From the NCBI GenBank assembly GCA_020217165.1, contig JAIWOE010000145.1:1-9522 (forward strand): a stretch of 9,522 nucleotides of DNA, written 5' to 3'. The position numbers and the translations under genes were made by a program. Below the pieces are notes generated by a model. The model saw only the letters and a program-made list of their open reading frames with translations. It had not been told where the DNA came from and did not search any database. This document shows positions 1 to 6,914 of the stretch, in pieces (positions within the stretch are counted from its first letter, which is position 1; every line of letters begins with the position of its first letter). The stretch is from Desulfovibrio sp. GTDB lineage: Bacteria > Desulfobacterota > Desulfovibrionia > Desulfovibrionales > Desulfovibrionaceae.

Positions 1-520
1 GGAGTTCCTGCATGCGGCGGCCATGGGCCGCGGAGACGGGCTGCAGTTCCAGCCCGGCGGCGTAACACTCGGGCAGCAGGGTGGATTCCTGCTCGCCGCC
101 GTCCACCTTGTTGACCACCGCCACCAGGGGCTTGTTTTGCTGACGCAGGTATTCGGCCAGGCGCTCATCCAGGGGGGAGAGGCCCTCGCGGCCGTCCACC
201 ACCAGCAGGAGCACGTCGGCATCGCGCACGGCGGCCTGGGCCTGGGCCAGCACCTCGCGTTCGAACCCCTGCAGGCCCTTGGGCACGTCCGGGGAGGCCG
301 CGCCGGCCTCGTCCAGGTGCACGCCGCCGGTATCCACCAGCAGGAAGTGACGGCGCCCCTGGCGACGCACCAGCCCGTCCATGCGGTCCCGGGTAACGCC
401 GGGGCGGTCGTGGGTGATGGCCCGGCGACGGCCGGTCAGGGCATTGAACAGGGTGGACTTGCCCACATTGGGTCGGCCAATGAGCGCCACCACAGGCACT
501 GAAGGATCAACAACCGGCAT
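1..520 (-). CDS. der: Ribosome-assembly GTPase Der (EngA), N-terminal part
   Basis: Der is a cytoplasmic GTPase with two tandem G domains that acts in maturation of the 50S ribosomal subunit. The 173 visible residues cover almost all of the first G domain. G1 is GRPNVGKS (15-22), the G2 threonine lies in GVTRDR (41-46), G3 is DTGG (63-66), G4 is NKVD (137-140) and the G5-like SAA is at 163-165. The second G domain and the KH-like C-terminus lie beyond the left edge. The ATG at 520 has a GGAG ribosome-binding site 5 nt upstream and places G1 where Der proteins have it, although the extra few residues before VALIGRPNVG could move the start slightly. The gene follows mtnA after 110 nt, with a possible terminator in between, so it may have its own promoter. 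TrmE and Era share the G motifs, but GRPNVGKSTLFNALTGRR at the very N-terminus fits Der best. Confidence 0.93.
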   Translation of the reverse strand, partial: MPVVDPSVPVVALIGRPNVGKSTLFNALTGRRRAITHDRPGVTRDRMDGLVRRQGRRHFLLVDTGGVHLDEAGAASPDVPKGLQGFEREVLAQAQAAVRDADVLLLVVDGREGLSPLDERLAEYLRQQNKPLVAVVNKVDGGEQESTLLPECYAAGLELQPVSAAHGRRMQEL

Positions 521-616
521 GGCTGCTCCGAAGGCAAAAGGATGACGGGAGCGCCGCAGGAACTTGGTTCAGTCGAACACGTCTTTCCCCGGCGCCCCCT
601 GTGCAAAGGCAGGTAT

Positions 617-640
617 CAAAAACTCGGCGGTTACTCGCCG
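617..640 (-). terminator. Possible intrinsic terminator after mtnA
   Basis: On the minus strand, CGGCG (640-636) and CGCCG (629-625) form a five-pair G+C stem around a six-base loop. The loop contains the mtnA stop codon. Two bases after the stem comes a run of five T (622-618). The layout is that of a rho-independent terminator, but the stem is short and overlaps the end of the coding region, so it could be chance in a G+C-rich genome. Confidence 0.35.
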
Positions 641-1728
641 TTGTCCACGATGCCCGCGGCGTCGCGGGCGGCTTCGGCAAAGACGCGGGTGATGGACTCG
701 GCATAGGGCGCCGTGAGCACACCGCGTTCGGTGACAATGCCGGCGATGAGCTCCGCCGGGGTGGGGTCGAAGGCGTAATTGTACACGGGCACACCATCGG
801 GGCAGATCTGCACCTCACCCACGTGCGTCACCTCGCGGGGGGGACGGTCCTCAATGGGCACGTGGTCCCCGGTGGGGGTGGCGCGGTCGATGGTGGAAAG
901 GGGGGCCGCCACGTAGAAGGGGATGCCGTGCTGCTTGGCCAGCACGGCCAAGCCGTAGGTGCCGATTTTGTTCACGGCGTCACCATTGGCGGCAATGCGG
1001 TCCGCACCCACCACCACGGCGTCCACCATGCCGCGGCGCATGAGCAGGCCGCAGGCATTGTCGCAGGCGATGGTCACGGGAATGCCGTCGCGGTGCAGCT
1101 CCCAGGCCGTCAGGCGCGCCCCCTGGAGGAAGGGCCGCGTCTCGTTGGCGATGACCTGGATGCGCTTGCCCTGGTCGATGGCGCCGCGGATCACGCCCAG
1201 GGCCGTGCCATAGCCGGCCGTGGCCAGGGCGCCGGCGTTGCAGTGGGTCATCACGGTGTCGCCATCCTGCAGGAGGGCTCCGCCAAAGCGGCCGATGGCC
1301 TGGCAGCAGGCGAGGTCTTCGGCATGCAGGGAGGTGGCCATGTCCAGCCACAGGGCGGCCAGGGTGTCCAGCTCCAGGGTGTCGCGGTCGGGCCGGGCCT
1401 CCCAGGCTGCCACGGAACGATCCACGGCCCAGGCCAGGTTCACGGCCGTGGGACGGGCGGTTTTGAGCAGGTGGAGCCTGTCCCGCAGCAGCTGCCGCCA
1501 GGCGCCGGCGGCGCCCACCTCCCTGGCCACTTCCAGGGCGATGAGGTGGCAGCCGTAGGCTGCGGTCACGCCGATGGCCGGCGCGCCGCGCACCACCATG
1601 GTCTGCAGGGCGTAGATCAGCTCCTCGGTGGTGCGGCAATCGAACCACTCCTCATGGCAGGGCAGTCGGCGCTGGTCCAGCAGCACCAGCACCTGCCGGG
1701 CGGCGTCGTATTGAATGTGCTCGGTCAT
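631..1728 (-). CDS. mtnA: S-methyl-5-thioribose-1-phosphate isomerase
   Basis: This enzyme isomerises 5-methylthioribose-1-phosphate to 5-methylthioribulose-1-phosphate in methylthioadenosine salvage, in the cytoplasm. The 365-residue product has the usual length and the eIF2B-alpha/MtnA fold signatures: [13 protein letters not shown] (47-59), [11 protein letters not shown] (94-104), [20 protein letters not shown] (161-180), [18 protein letters not shown] (194-211), [19 protein letters not shown] (241-259) and [11 protein letters not shown] (302-312 region). Cys163 and Asp243 correspond to the family's catalytic Cys and Asp. The ATG at 1728 is preceded by GAGGTG at 5 nt. The reading frame stays open for about 218 codons upstream, but that part is a shadow of the carbamoyltransferase gene. 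No other methionine-salvage gene (mtnB, mtnC, mtnD, mtnK or a nucleosidase) is in the window. It lies 74 nt after the carbamoyltransferase gene and could be read from the same transcript. Confidence 0.95.
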   Translation of the reverse strand: MTEHIQYDAARQVLVLLDQRRLPCHEEWFDCRTTEELIYALQTMVVRGAPAIGVTAAYGCHLIALEVAREVGAAGAWRQLLRDRLHLLKTARPTAVNLAWAVDRSVAAWEARPDRDTLELDTLAALWLDMATSLHAEDLACCQAIGRFGGALLQDGDTVMTHCNAGALATAGYGTALGVIRGAIDQGKRIQVIANETRPFLQGARLTAWELHRDGIPVTIACDNACGLLMRRGMVDAVVVGADRIAANGDAVNKIGTYGLAVLAKQHGIPFYVAAPLSTIDRATPTGDHVPIEDRPPREVTHVGEVQICPDGVPVYNYAFDPTPAELIAGIVTERGVLTAPYAESITRVFAEAARDAAGIVDNGE

Positions 1729-1802
1729 GGGGACACCTCGGAGTTCATAAGCATAATACAGCAACAAAGGGACTAGGGAGGGACGATTTTCCCCAGGCAG
1801 TC

Positions 1803-3680
1803 TCAATCCAGCTCGTATTCGGTGCGCCAGTCGCCGGCATCCTTGAAAGGAGGCTGATCGGCCTTGGCAAACAGGAAATCGCCCAGCACCAGATAATCCA
1901 TTTCCGTGCGCATGAAGCAACGGTAGGCATCTTCCGGCGTACAGACAATGGGTTCGCCGCGCACGTTGAAGCTGGTGTTCACCACCAGCCCGCAGCCGGT
2001 GCGCTTTTTGAATGCGCTGATGAGGGCGTGGTAACGCGGGTTGGTCTCCTGGTGTACGGTCTGGATGCGGGCGGAGTAGTCCACGTGGGTGATGGCCGGG
2101 ATGTCTGAGCGCTGGTGGTACAGCCGGTCGTACATCTCCAGGCTGGCGTAGTTCTCGGGCACGGGGTGGCGATGGTGCTCCCGCACGGGGGCCACCACCA
2201 GCATGTAGGGCGAGTCTTCCCCGTCCAGCTGGAAGTATTCGTCGGCATCCTCGGCCAGCACCGAGGGGGCGAAGGGTCGGAAGCCTTCGCGGTATTTGAT
2301 TTTCAGGTTGAGTTTTTTCTGCGTCTCGGGGTCGCGGGGGTCGCCCAGGATGGAGCGGTTGCCCAGGGCCCGGGGACCCCACTCCATGCGGCCCTGGAAC
2401 CAGCCCACGGCAGCGCCCTGGGAGAGTTTTTCGGCCACGGTGTCACACAGGGAGTCAAAGCAGCTGAAGCGCTGGTGGGGTGCGCCGTGGCGGCGGATGG
2501 TGCGCAGGATGTCGCCCTCGCCGTACACTGGTCCCAGGTAGGAGCCTTCCATCATGTCCCGGGGACGGGGGCCGGCCTGCTCCGGCACGGCACGAGGGTT
2601 GTCAAAGCTGATGTAGTGCGCCGCCAGGGCCGCGCCCAGGGCGCCGCCAGCATCGCCGGCCGCGGGCTGGATCCAGACGTGGTCGAAGATCTTTTCCCTG
2701 ATGAGCTTGCCGTTGGCCACGCAGTTCAGGGCCACGCCGCCGGCCATCACCAGATTGGCCTTTCCGGTGATTTCCCGGGCGGCCCGGGCCATCTTGAGCA
2801 CCACGTCTTCCGTCACCATTTGGATGGCCAGGGCCATGTCCATGTACGGCTGGGTGATGTCGGACTCGGCCTGACGACGCGGCACGCCGAAGAGGCGCTC
2901 CCACTTGCGGTCGCAGCACATGGTCAGGCCGGTGGCAAAGTCGAAGTACTCCATGTTCAGCAGCAAGGAGCCGTCCTCGCGCACATCCATGAGCTCGTCC
3001 AGGATCAGCTGCTTCCAGTCCTTGGTGCGCTGGGAGTGGGGGTCGCCATACGGCGCCAGGCCCATGAGCTTGTATTCGCCGGAATTTACCTTGAAGCCGG
3101 TATAGTACGTAAAGGCGGAATACAGCAGGCCCAGGGAGTGGGGGAAGTCCAGCTGACGGTGGATGGTGATGCGGCTGCCCGAGCCCGAGGCAATGGTGGT
3201 GGTGGCCCATTCGCCCACGCCGTCGATGGTCAGGACGGCGGCGTCCGCAAAGGGAGAGGGGTAGAAGGCGCTGGCCACGTGGGAGAGGTGGTGCTCCGGG
3301 AAGAGGAACGGCGGCCGGCCAGGGCCGATGGCCTCCAGCTCGTCGCGCAGGGTCTTCTTCATGAAGAGCTTTTCCTTGATCCACACCGGCATGGACATGA
3401 TGAAGCTGGCCAGGCCCTTGGGCGCGAAGGCGTGGTACGTTTCCAGCAACCGCTCGAACTTGAGGTAGGGCTTGTCGTAAAACGCCACGGCCTTGAGGTC
3501 GCCGGGGGTGAGGCCGGCTTCGTCCAGGACGTAACGCACGGCATTGGCGGGGAAGCGCTCGTCGTGCTTCTTGCGGGTGAACCGCTCCTCATGGGCGGCG
3601 GCGATGATCTCCCCATCCAGCAGCAGGGCGGCGGCACTGTCGTGATAGAAGGCGGAGATGCCGAGAATGGCGTCGGCCAT
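1803..3680 (-). CDS. NodU/CmcH/TobZ-family O-carbamoyltransferase (SxtI-like)
   Basis: Enzymes of this family transfer a carbamoyl group from carbamoyl phosphate, through carbamoyl-AMP, to a hydroxyl group of a sugar, antibiotic or toxin. The 625-residue product is full length. The N-terminal Kae1-like part shows [10 protein letters not shown] (11-20), [14 protein letters not shown] (31-44), the metal-site motif HHLSH (130-134), the D153 segment TIDGVGEW (151-158), [16 protein letters not shown] (311-326) and [15 protein letters not shown] (338-352), where D343 is the expected third metal ligand. The C-terminal carbamoyltransferase domain shows [20 protein letters not shown] (426-445), [14 protein letters not shown] (462-475) and [15 protein letters not shown] (566-580). 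All key motifs look intact. The ATG at 3680 has GGAG 6 nt upstream, only 2 nt from the stop of the preceding small gene, which suggests coupled translation. The two preceding genes encode SxtK/DUF5989-type and SxtJ-type membrane proteins, so the enzyme probably works at the membrane. The acceptor cannot be told from sequence; a surface glycan or lipid head group is a guess. Confidence 0.93.
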   Translation of the reverse strand: MADAILGISAFYHDSAAALLLDGEIIAAAHEERFTRKKHDERFPANAVRYVLDEAGLTPGDLKAVAFYDKPYLKFERLLETYHAFAPKGLASFIMSMPVWIKEKLFMKKTLRDELEAIGPGRPPFLFPEHHLSHVASAFYPSPFADAAVLTIDGVGEWATTTIASGSGSRITIHRQLDFPHSLGLLYSAFTYYTGFKVNSGEYKLMGLAPYGDPHSQRTKDWKQLILDELMDVREDGSLLLNMEYFDFATGLTMCCDRKWERLFGVPRRQAESDITQPYMDMALAIQMVTEDVVLKMARAAREITGKANLVMAGGVALNCVANGKLIREKIFDHVWIQPAAGDAGGALGAALAAHYISFDNPRAVPEQAGPRPRDMMEGSYLGPVYGEGDILRTIRRHGAPHQRFSCFDSLCDTVAEKLSQGAAVGWFQGRMEWGPRALGNRSILGDPRDPETQKKLNLKIKYREGFRPFAPSVLAEDADEYFQLDGEDSPYMLVVAPVREHHRHPVPENYASLEMYDRLYHQRSDIPAITHVDYSARIQTVHQETNPRYHALISAFKKRTGCGLVVNTSFNVRGEPIVCTPEDAYRCFMRTEMDYLVLGDFLFAKADQPPFKDAGDWRTEYELD

Positions 3681-3692
3681 GCGCTGCTCCGG

Positions 3693-3842
3693 CTAGAAGA
3701 TGGTGTAAATGAAGGGCGCCACGGCCGTGCCGGACGTCAGCACGATGAGCACGCCGAAGAGCAGCAGGGTGACGATGAGGGGCAAGAGCCAGAACTTCTT
3801 GCGGACCTTCATGAAGGCCCAAAGATCTTTCACAAAATCCAT
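3693..3842 (-). CDS. DUF5989 / SxtK-type small membrane protein
   Basis: This gene encodes a 49-residue protein. A short basic amphipathic start (MDFVKDLWAFMKVRKKFW) leads into a hydrophobic stretch from about residue 18 to 38 and an APFIYTIF ending. The LWAF-KVRKKFWLLP and APFIYT-F patterns match, from memory, the DUF5989 family. Members of that family are found next to NodU-type carbamoyltransferases and correspond to SxtK of the saxitoxin cluster. The family has no known function. The basic residues before the single TM segment suggest an N-terminus in the cytoplasm. The ATG at 3842 is set by AGGAG 8 nt upstream. The gene ends 12 nt before the carbamoyltransferase start and begins 29 nt after the SxtJ-like gene. 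It could act as a small anchor or assembly subunit of the carbamoyltransferase; that role is inferred from context only. Confidence 0.85.
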   Translation of the reverse strand: MDFVKDLWAFMKVRKKFWLLPLIVTLLLFGVLIVLTSGTAVAPFIYTIF

Positions 3843-3871
3843 TGATGATGCTCCTGTAAAAAACCGGGCGG

Positions 3872-4282
3872 CTAGAACATGTGTTCCAGATCTTCGGGGC
3901 CCAGGGTTTTGTCGATGGTCCGGTAAGCGGATTCCTGGCCACGCTTCCATTTTTTCCGCTGCATGGCGTCGGCGCCGGTCATGCCCCGGATGAGAGCGAT
4001 GGGCGTGACCACCAGGAAGAAGACGAGGCTCAGAATCACCTTGGACATCACCCGGCCCAGCACCTCGGAAAACCCCAGCCACAGCGCGGCAAAGGGGCGG
4101 AAGATGACGGGACGGATCATGAGCAGCAGGGTCACCGCCAGGGTGGGCAGCATGAGCACATCGTGCCCGCCCAGGAAGATGACCAGCAGCAGGATGAAGA
4201 TGAGGGCCAGCCCGCTGTTCAGGCAGGCCGTGTTGTCGTGCCTCATGTGGAAGGCGGACTTGTTGGCGGAAGATGCAGCCAT
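3872..4282 (-). CDS. SxtJ-family three-TM membrane protein
   Basis: This gene encodes a 136-residue inner-membrane protein. Hydrophobic segments lie at about 23-38 (SGLALIFILLLVIFLG), 42-56 with a second hydrophobic part to about 70 that is broken by Arg and Pro, and 79-98 (KVILSLVFFLVVTPIALI). A basic soluble tail follows (QRKKWKRGQ, 108-116) and ends in LGPEDLEHMF. Size, topology and position between a DUF5989 gene and a carbamoyltransferase gene match the SxtJ family, whose function is unknown. The ATG at 4282 was chosen over a TTG six codons upstream because AAGGA lies 6 nt before it. It starts 24 nt after the gatB stop, so it is probably expressed from the gatB transcript. By context it may form a membrane platform for the carbamoyltransferase or handle the acceptor; this is inference. 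Confidence 0.85.
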   Translation of the reverse strand: MAASSANKSAFHMRHDNTACLNSGLALIFILLLVIFLGGHDVLMLPTLAVTLLLMIRPVIFRPFAALWLGFSEVLGRVMSKVILSLVFFLVVTPIALIRGMTGADAMQRKKWKRGQESAYRTIDKTLGPEDLEHMF

Positions 4283-4288
4283 GCGGCG

Positions 4289-4293
4289 TCCTT
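4289..4293 (-). promoter_or_regulatory. Ribosome-binding site that sets the SxtJ-like start
   Basis: AAGGA on the minus strand lies 6 nt before the ATG at 4282. The only earlier in-frame candidate, a TTG at 4300, lies upstream of this site and so cannot use it. Confidence 0.6.
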
Positions 4294-4306
4294 GATGCAA
4301 CAGGGG

Positions 4307-5755
4307 TTAGGCGTTGAGCAGTTTGGTCAGCAGTTCGTTGACCAGGGCCGGGTTGGCCTGGCCCTTGGTGCGGCGCATGACCTGGCCCACAAAGAAGCCC
4401 ATGAGCTTGGTCTTGCCGGCCTTGAAGTCCGCATGCTCCTTGGGGTTGGCCTGGATCACGGCCAGGACTTCCGCTTCCAGGGCCGAGGAGTCGGAAATCT
4501 GCACCAGTCCCTTGTCCTCGATGAAGGCCTTGGGCGAGGCGCCGCCGGCGAACAACTCGGGGAAGATCTGCTTGCCGATTTTTCCGCTGATGGTGCCGGC
4601 TTCCACGCATTCCACCAGTTCCGCCAGGTGTACTGGGGTAAAGGGGGAGGCGCAGGCGGCCACACCGGCGGCGTTGAGCTCGCGCACCAGTTCGCCCATG
4701 ATCCAGTTGGCCAGCTTTTTGGCGGCATCGGGTCGGGCAGGGCCGTAGGCGGCCAGGGCGGCTTCCAGATAGTCTGCCAGGCGCTTGTCCGCGGTGAGCA
4801 TGTCGGCATCGGCCGGGGGCAGGCCCAGTTCGGTGATAAAGCGGTGCCGGCGGGCGCGGGGCAATTCGGGCAGTTCCGTCTTCCAGGTGTCCACCCAGGC
4901 CTGCTCCAACTGCACGGCGGCCAGGTCCGGGTCGGGGAAGTAGCGGTAGTCGTGTGCCTCTTCCTTGCCGCGCATGGAGAAGGTGGCGTTCTTGTCCGCA
5001 TCGTAGAGACGGGTTTCCTGAATCACGCGGTCGCCGTCATCCAGCACGTCCTGCTGCCGGGCGATTTCGAATTCAATGGCCCGTTGCACGTTGCGGAAGG
5101 AGTTCAGGTTCTTCAGCTCCGTGCGGGTGCCCAAGGCGGTTTCTCCCACGGGACGCAGGGAGATGTTCGCATCGCAGCGGAAGGAGCCTTCCTCCATGTT
5201 GCCATCGCACACCCCCAGGTACACCAGGATGGCGTGCAGGGCCTTCAGATAGGCCGCGGCTTCCTCGGCAGAGTGCATGGCCGGCTCGGAGACGATTTCG
5301 ATGAGGGGCACGCCGGCGCGGTTCAGGTCCACGTAGCTCTTGTGTTCGTGGGCGGCATGGATGGACTTGCCGGCGTCCTCTTCCATATGAATGCGCGTCA
5401 GCGGCACCACGCGGGCGCCCTGGGACGTCTCAATCTCCACGCCGCCGCCCAGGCACAGGGGCTCCTCGTACTGGGAGATCTGATAGGCCTTGGGCAGGTC
5501 CGGGTAAAAATAGTTCTTGCGGGCAAAGACGGAATGCAGGTTGATGGTGCAGCCCAGGGCCAGCCCGGCCTTGACGGCCAGCTCCACGGCCTTTTTGTTC
5601 AGCACCGGCAGCACGCCGGGCATGCCGCAGCACACCTCGCACACGTGGCGGTTGGGCTCGGCGCCGAAGGCGGTGGGACAACTGCAAAACAGTTTCGATT
5701 TCGTCGAGAGCTGGGCGTGCACTTCCAGCCCGATGACGGCTTGATATGCTGCCAT
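4307..5755 (-). CDS. gatB: Asp-tRNA(Asn)/Glu-tRNA(Gln) amidotransferase subunit B
   Basis: GatB is the kinase and tRNA-binding subunit of the GatCAB complex, which converts misacylated Glu-tRNA(Gln) and/or Asp-tRNA(Asn) to Gln-tRNA(Gln) and Asn-tRNA(Asn). The 482-residue product has the normal length. It begins with [20 protein letters not shown], followed by the zinc-site cysteines C24, C26, C39 and C42. Further family motifs are [79 protein letters not shown] and [10 protein letters not shown]. The C-terminal YqeY-like tail domain, which binds the tRNA elbow, ends in [15 protein letters not shown]. The ATG at 5755 starts exactly at the family N-terminus, although the ribosome-binding site before it is weak. 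An in-frame ATG at 5833 would add 26 residues that do not look like GatB. gatA and gatC are not in the window. It is probably the first gene of the minus-strand run. Confidence 0.96.
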   Translation of the reverse strand: MAAYQAVIGLEVHAQLSTKSKLFCSCPTAFGAEPNRHVCEVCCGMPGVLPVLNKKAVELAVKAGLALGCTINLHSVFARKNYFYPDLPKAYQISQYEEPLCLGGGVEIETSQGARVVPLTRIHMEEDAGKSIHAAHEHKSYVDLNRAGVPLIEIVSEPAMHSAEEAAAYLKALHAILVYLGVCDGNMEEGSFRCDANISLRPVGETALGTRTELKNLNSFRNVQRAIEFEIARQQDVLDDGDRVIQETRLYDADKNATFSMRGKEEAHDYRYFPDPDLAAVQLEQAWVDTWKTELPELPRARRHRFITELGLPPADADMLTADKRLADYLEAALAAYGPARPDAAKKLANWIMGELVRELNAAGVAACASPFTPVHLAELVECVEAGTISGKIGKQIFPELFAGGASPKAFIEDKGLVQISDSSALEAEVLAVIQANPKEHADFKAGKTKLMGFFVGQVMRRTKGQANPALVNELLTKLLNA

Positions 5756-6054
5756 GTGATGGTCTGATGGGGTAGTGGCTGAGGGGTGGATGTGCCGGTG
5801 GATTGGGGATAACACGTCGGCATCGAACACCATACGATACGGACACGATTCCTACGTGATGTACCTGCCGGGAGAAGCGGCGTCAAGGGATTCTGGCAAC
5901 AAAAAGCCAAGGGTATCGTGGCGAATCAGTGAGGCAAAGAAGTCTTTCAGGTGCTCCTTGGTGCCGTGCGAAAATTGACACGATATAATGGAGAGTGCTA
6001 GAAGCCACATTAACTTTTTTAACAATCTTGATGGTGTGACACTTCAATCGGTTT
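5756..6054. promoter_or_regulatory. Divergent AT-rich intergenic region between gatB and fkbM-like gene
   Basis: This 299-nt stretch holds no convincing gene. It must carry the promoters for gatB (leftward) and for the methyltransferase gene (rightward). Its right end is AT-rich: by hand count about 40% G+C over 5941-6060, against roughly 70% in neighbouring genes. A weak leftward promoter candidate is TTGACG (5886-5881) with TACATC (5863-5858) after 17 nt; the second box matches the consensus at only three positions. Two short overlapping reading frames here (5775-5978 plus strand, 5883-6182 minus strand) show no family features. Confidence 0.5.
5984..5989 (+). promoter_or_regulatory. Possible -10 box for the fkbM-like gene
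   Basis: A perfect TATAAT lies about 65 nt before the methyltransferase start, in the AT-rich part of the intergenic region. No good -35 box sits 16-18 nt upstream. A perfect TTGACA (5975-5980) is only 3 nt away and cannot pair with it as a sigma-70 promoter. If that TTGACA is a -35 box, its -10 would be the poorer TAGAAG at 5999-6004 (18-nt spacer). Confidence 0.35.
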
Positions 6055-6903
6055 ATGAAAAAGGCAAGTGCATCTGATTTCAATGGACGGTTTCGGGAAA
6101 TCATTTCCGATCCATTGAACATGCTCATCCGGAAACACCCCAAGGCGGGCACAGTTGAAGAGGGTTTGGTCACTCTGCACAACGGCCTGCGCGTGCCAGT
6201 GGAAGGAACTGCTTCGTACTACGGTTCATTCAGTACAGTGCTGGTACTGAATAGGGGCGTGCATGAGCCGTTGGAGGAATTTGCCTTCCAGCACCTGTTG
6301 GCTCAACTACCTCGGGCGCCAGTCATGCTCGAGCTGGGAGCCTATTGGGGGCACTATTCCATGTGGCTCAAGCAGGCCCGCCCGGAGGCCTCGGTGTATC
6401 TGGTGGAGCCGGACGCGCAGCACTTGCAGGTCGGCAAAGATAATTTTGCCCGGCATGGTTTTGAGGCGCACGTCATCCATGCCGCCGTTGGGCGGACTGG
6501 TTTCACAGTGGATCAGTTCCTGAAAACCAATGGCGTGGACACCCTGGATGTCCTGCATGCGGACATCCAAGGCGCTGAGGTGACCATGCTGCAGGATGCA
6601 GCCCAGGGGTTGCGCACCGGGGCCATCCAGCGTCTGTTTGTGTCCACCCATTCGCAGGCACTGCATTGTCAGGTGCGGTCACTGCTGAAACAGCATGGAT
6701 ATCGTATTGAAATCTCCTCTGATTATGACACTGAAACGACGTCATACGATGGCCTGATCGTGGCCACACACCCTGCGGCGGTGCCGCCACTGTTCCAGAA
6801 CTTCACCCCCTTGACGCGGGTGCAGATTGTCCAGTCTACCCCGGAAGCCCTGGTCCGGTATGTGTCGGAAGCCTTGGCGGCCGTGCAGCGCGAGGGGCAG
6901 TAA
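6055..6903 (+). CDS. FkbM-family SAM-dependent methyltransferase
   Basis: The 282-residue product is likely to transfer a methyl group from S-adenosylmethionine to a hydroxyl of a sugar or other small molecule, as FkbM-type enzymes do in polysaccharide and polyketide tailoring. The SAM-binding motif I is MLELGAYWGHYSMWL (91-105), the acidic end of strand 2 is VYLVEPDA (114-121), and the FkbM hallmark DVLHADIQGAEVTML is at 165-179. About 25 residues lie between the AAVG segment and DQFLKTNG, shorter than in many relatives. The substrate cannot be told. The ATG at 6055 has no clear ribosome-binding site; an in-frame stop at 6037 rules out a longer form, and an ATG at 6121 is a possible later start. 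It is the only plus-strand gene, and its 5' part is AT-rich (43% G+C over 6061-6120 by hand count). It converges on the next gene with only 11 nt between stops, leaving no room for a separate terminator. Confidence 0.85.
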   Translation: MKKASASDFNGRFREIISDPLNMLIRKHPKAGTVEEGLVTLHNGLRVPVEGTASYYGSFSTVLVLNRGVHEPLEEFAFQHLLAQLPRAPVMLELGAYWGHYSMWLKQARPEASVYLVEPDAQHLQVGKDNFARHGFEAHVIHAAVGRTGFTVDQFLKTNGVDTLDVLHADIQGAEVTMLQDAAQGLRTGAIQRLFVSTHSQALHCQVRSLLKQHGYRIEISSDYDTETTSYDGLIVATHPAAVPPLFQNFTPLTRVQIVQSTPEALVRYVSEALAAVQREGQ

Positions 6904-6914
6904 GGTCCGCCACC

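Noticed and set aside
601..1776. 391-codon open frame on the plus strand
   Set aside because: It is antisense to mtnA, which has clear catalytic motifs on the other strand.
1729..2382. Upstream extension of the mtnA frame by about 218 codons
   Set aside because: It overlaps the end of the carbamoyltransferase gene out of frame. Its residues are Pro/Arg-rich shadow sequence, and the family N-terminus begins at 1728.
2115..3845. 576-codon open frame on the plus strand
   Set aside because: It lies antisense to the carbamoyltransferase gene, its product is a low-complexity Gly/His/Val/Gln-rich string, and such frames arise from G+C-rich third positions.
3853..3886. Inverted repeat GAACA-TG-TGTTC followed by a T-run after the SxtJ-like stop, as a terminator
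   Set aside because: The five-pair stem is A+T-containing and the T-run is about 10 nt away from it. The genes on both sides look co-transcribed.
3881..5767. 628-codon open frame on the plus strand
   Set aside because: It is antisense to gatB and the SxtJ-like gene and shows no family motif; the minus-strand genes explain the sequence.
5756..5833. Longer gatB start at 5833
   Set aside because: The extra 26 residues (His/Pro-rich) have no counterpart in GatB, which begins at [13 protein letters not shown].
5775..6182. Short open frames in the gatB-fkbM intergenic region (67 aa plus strand, 99 aa minus strand)
   Set aside because: No ribosome-binding site or recognisable motif; the 99-codon frame runs antisense into the methyltransferase gene.
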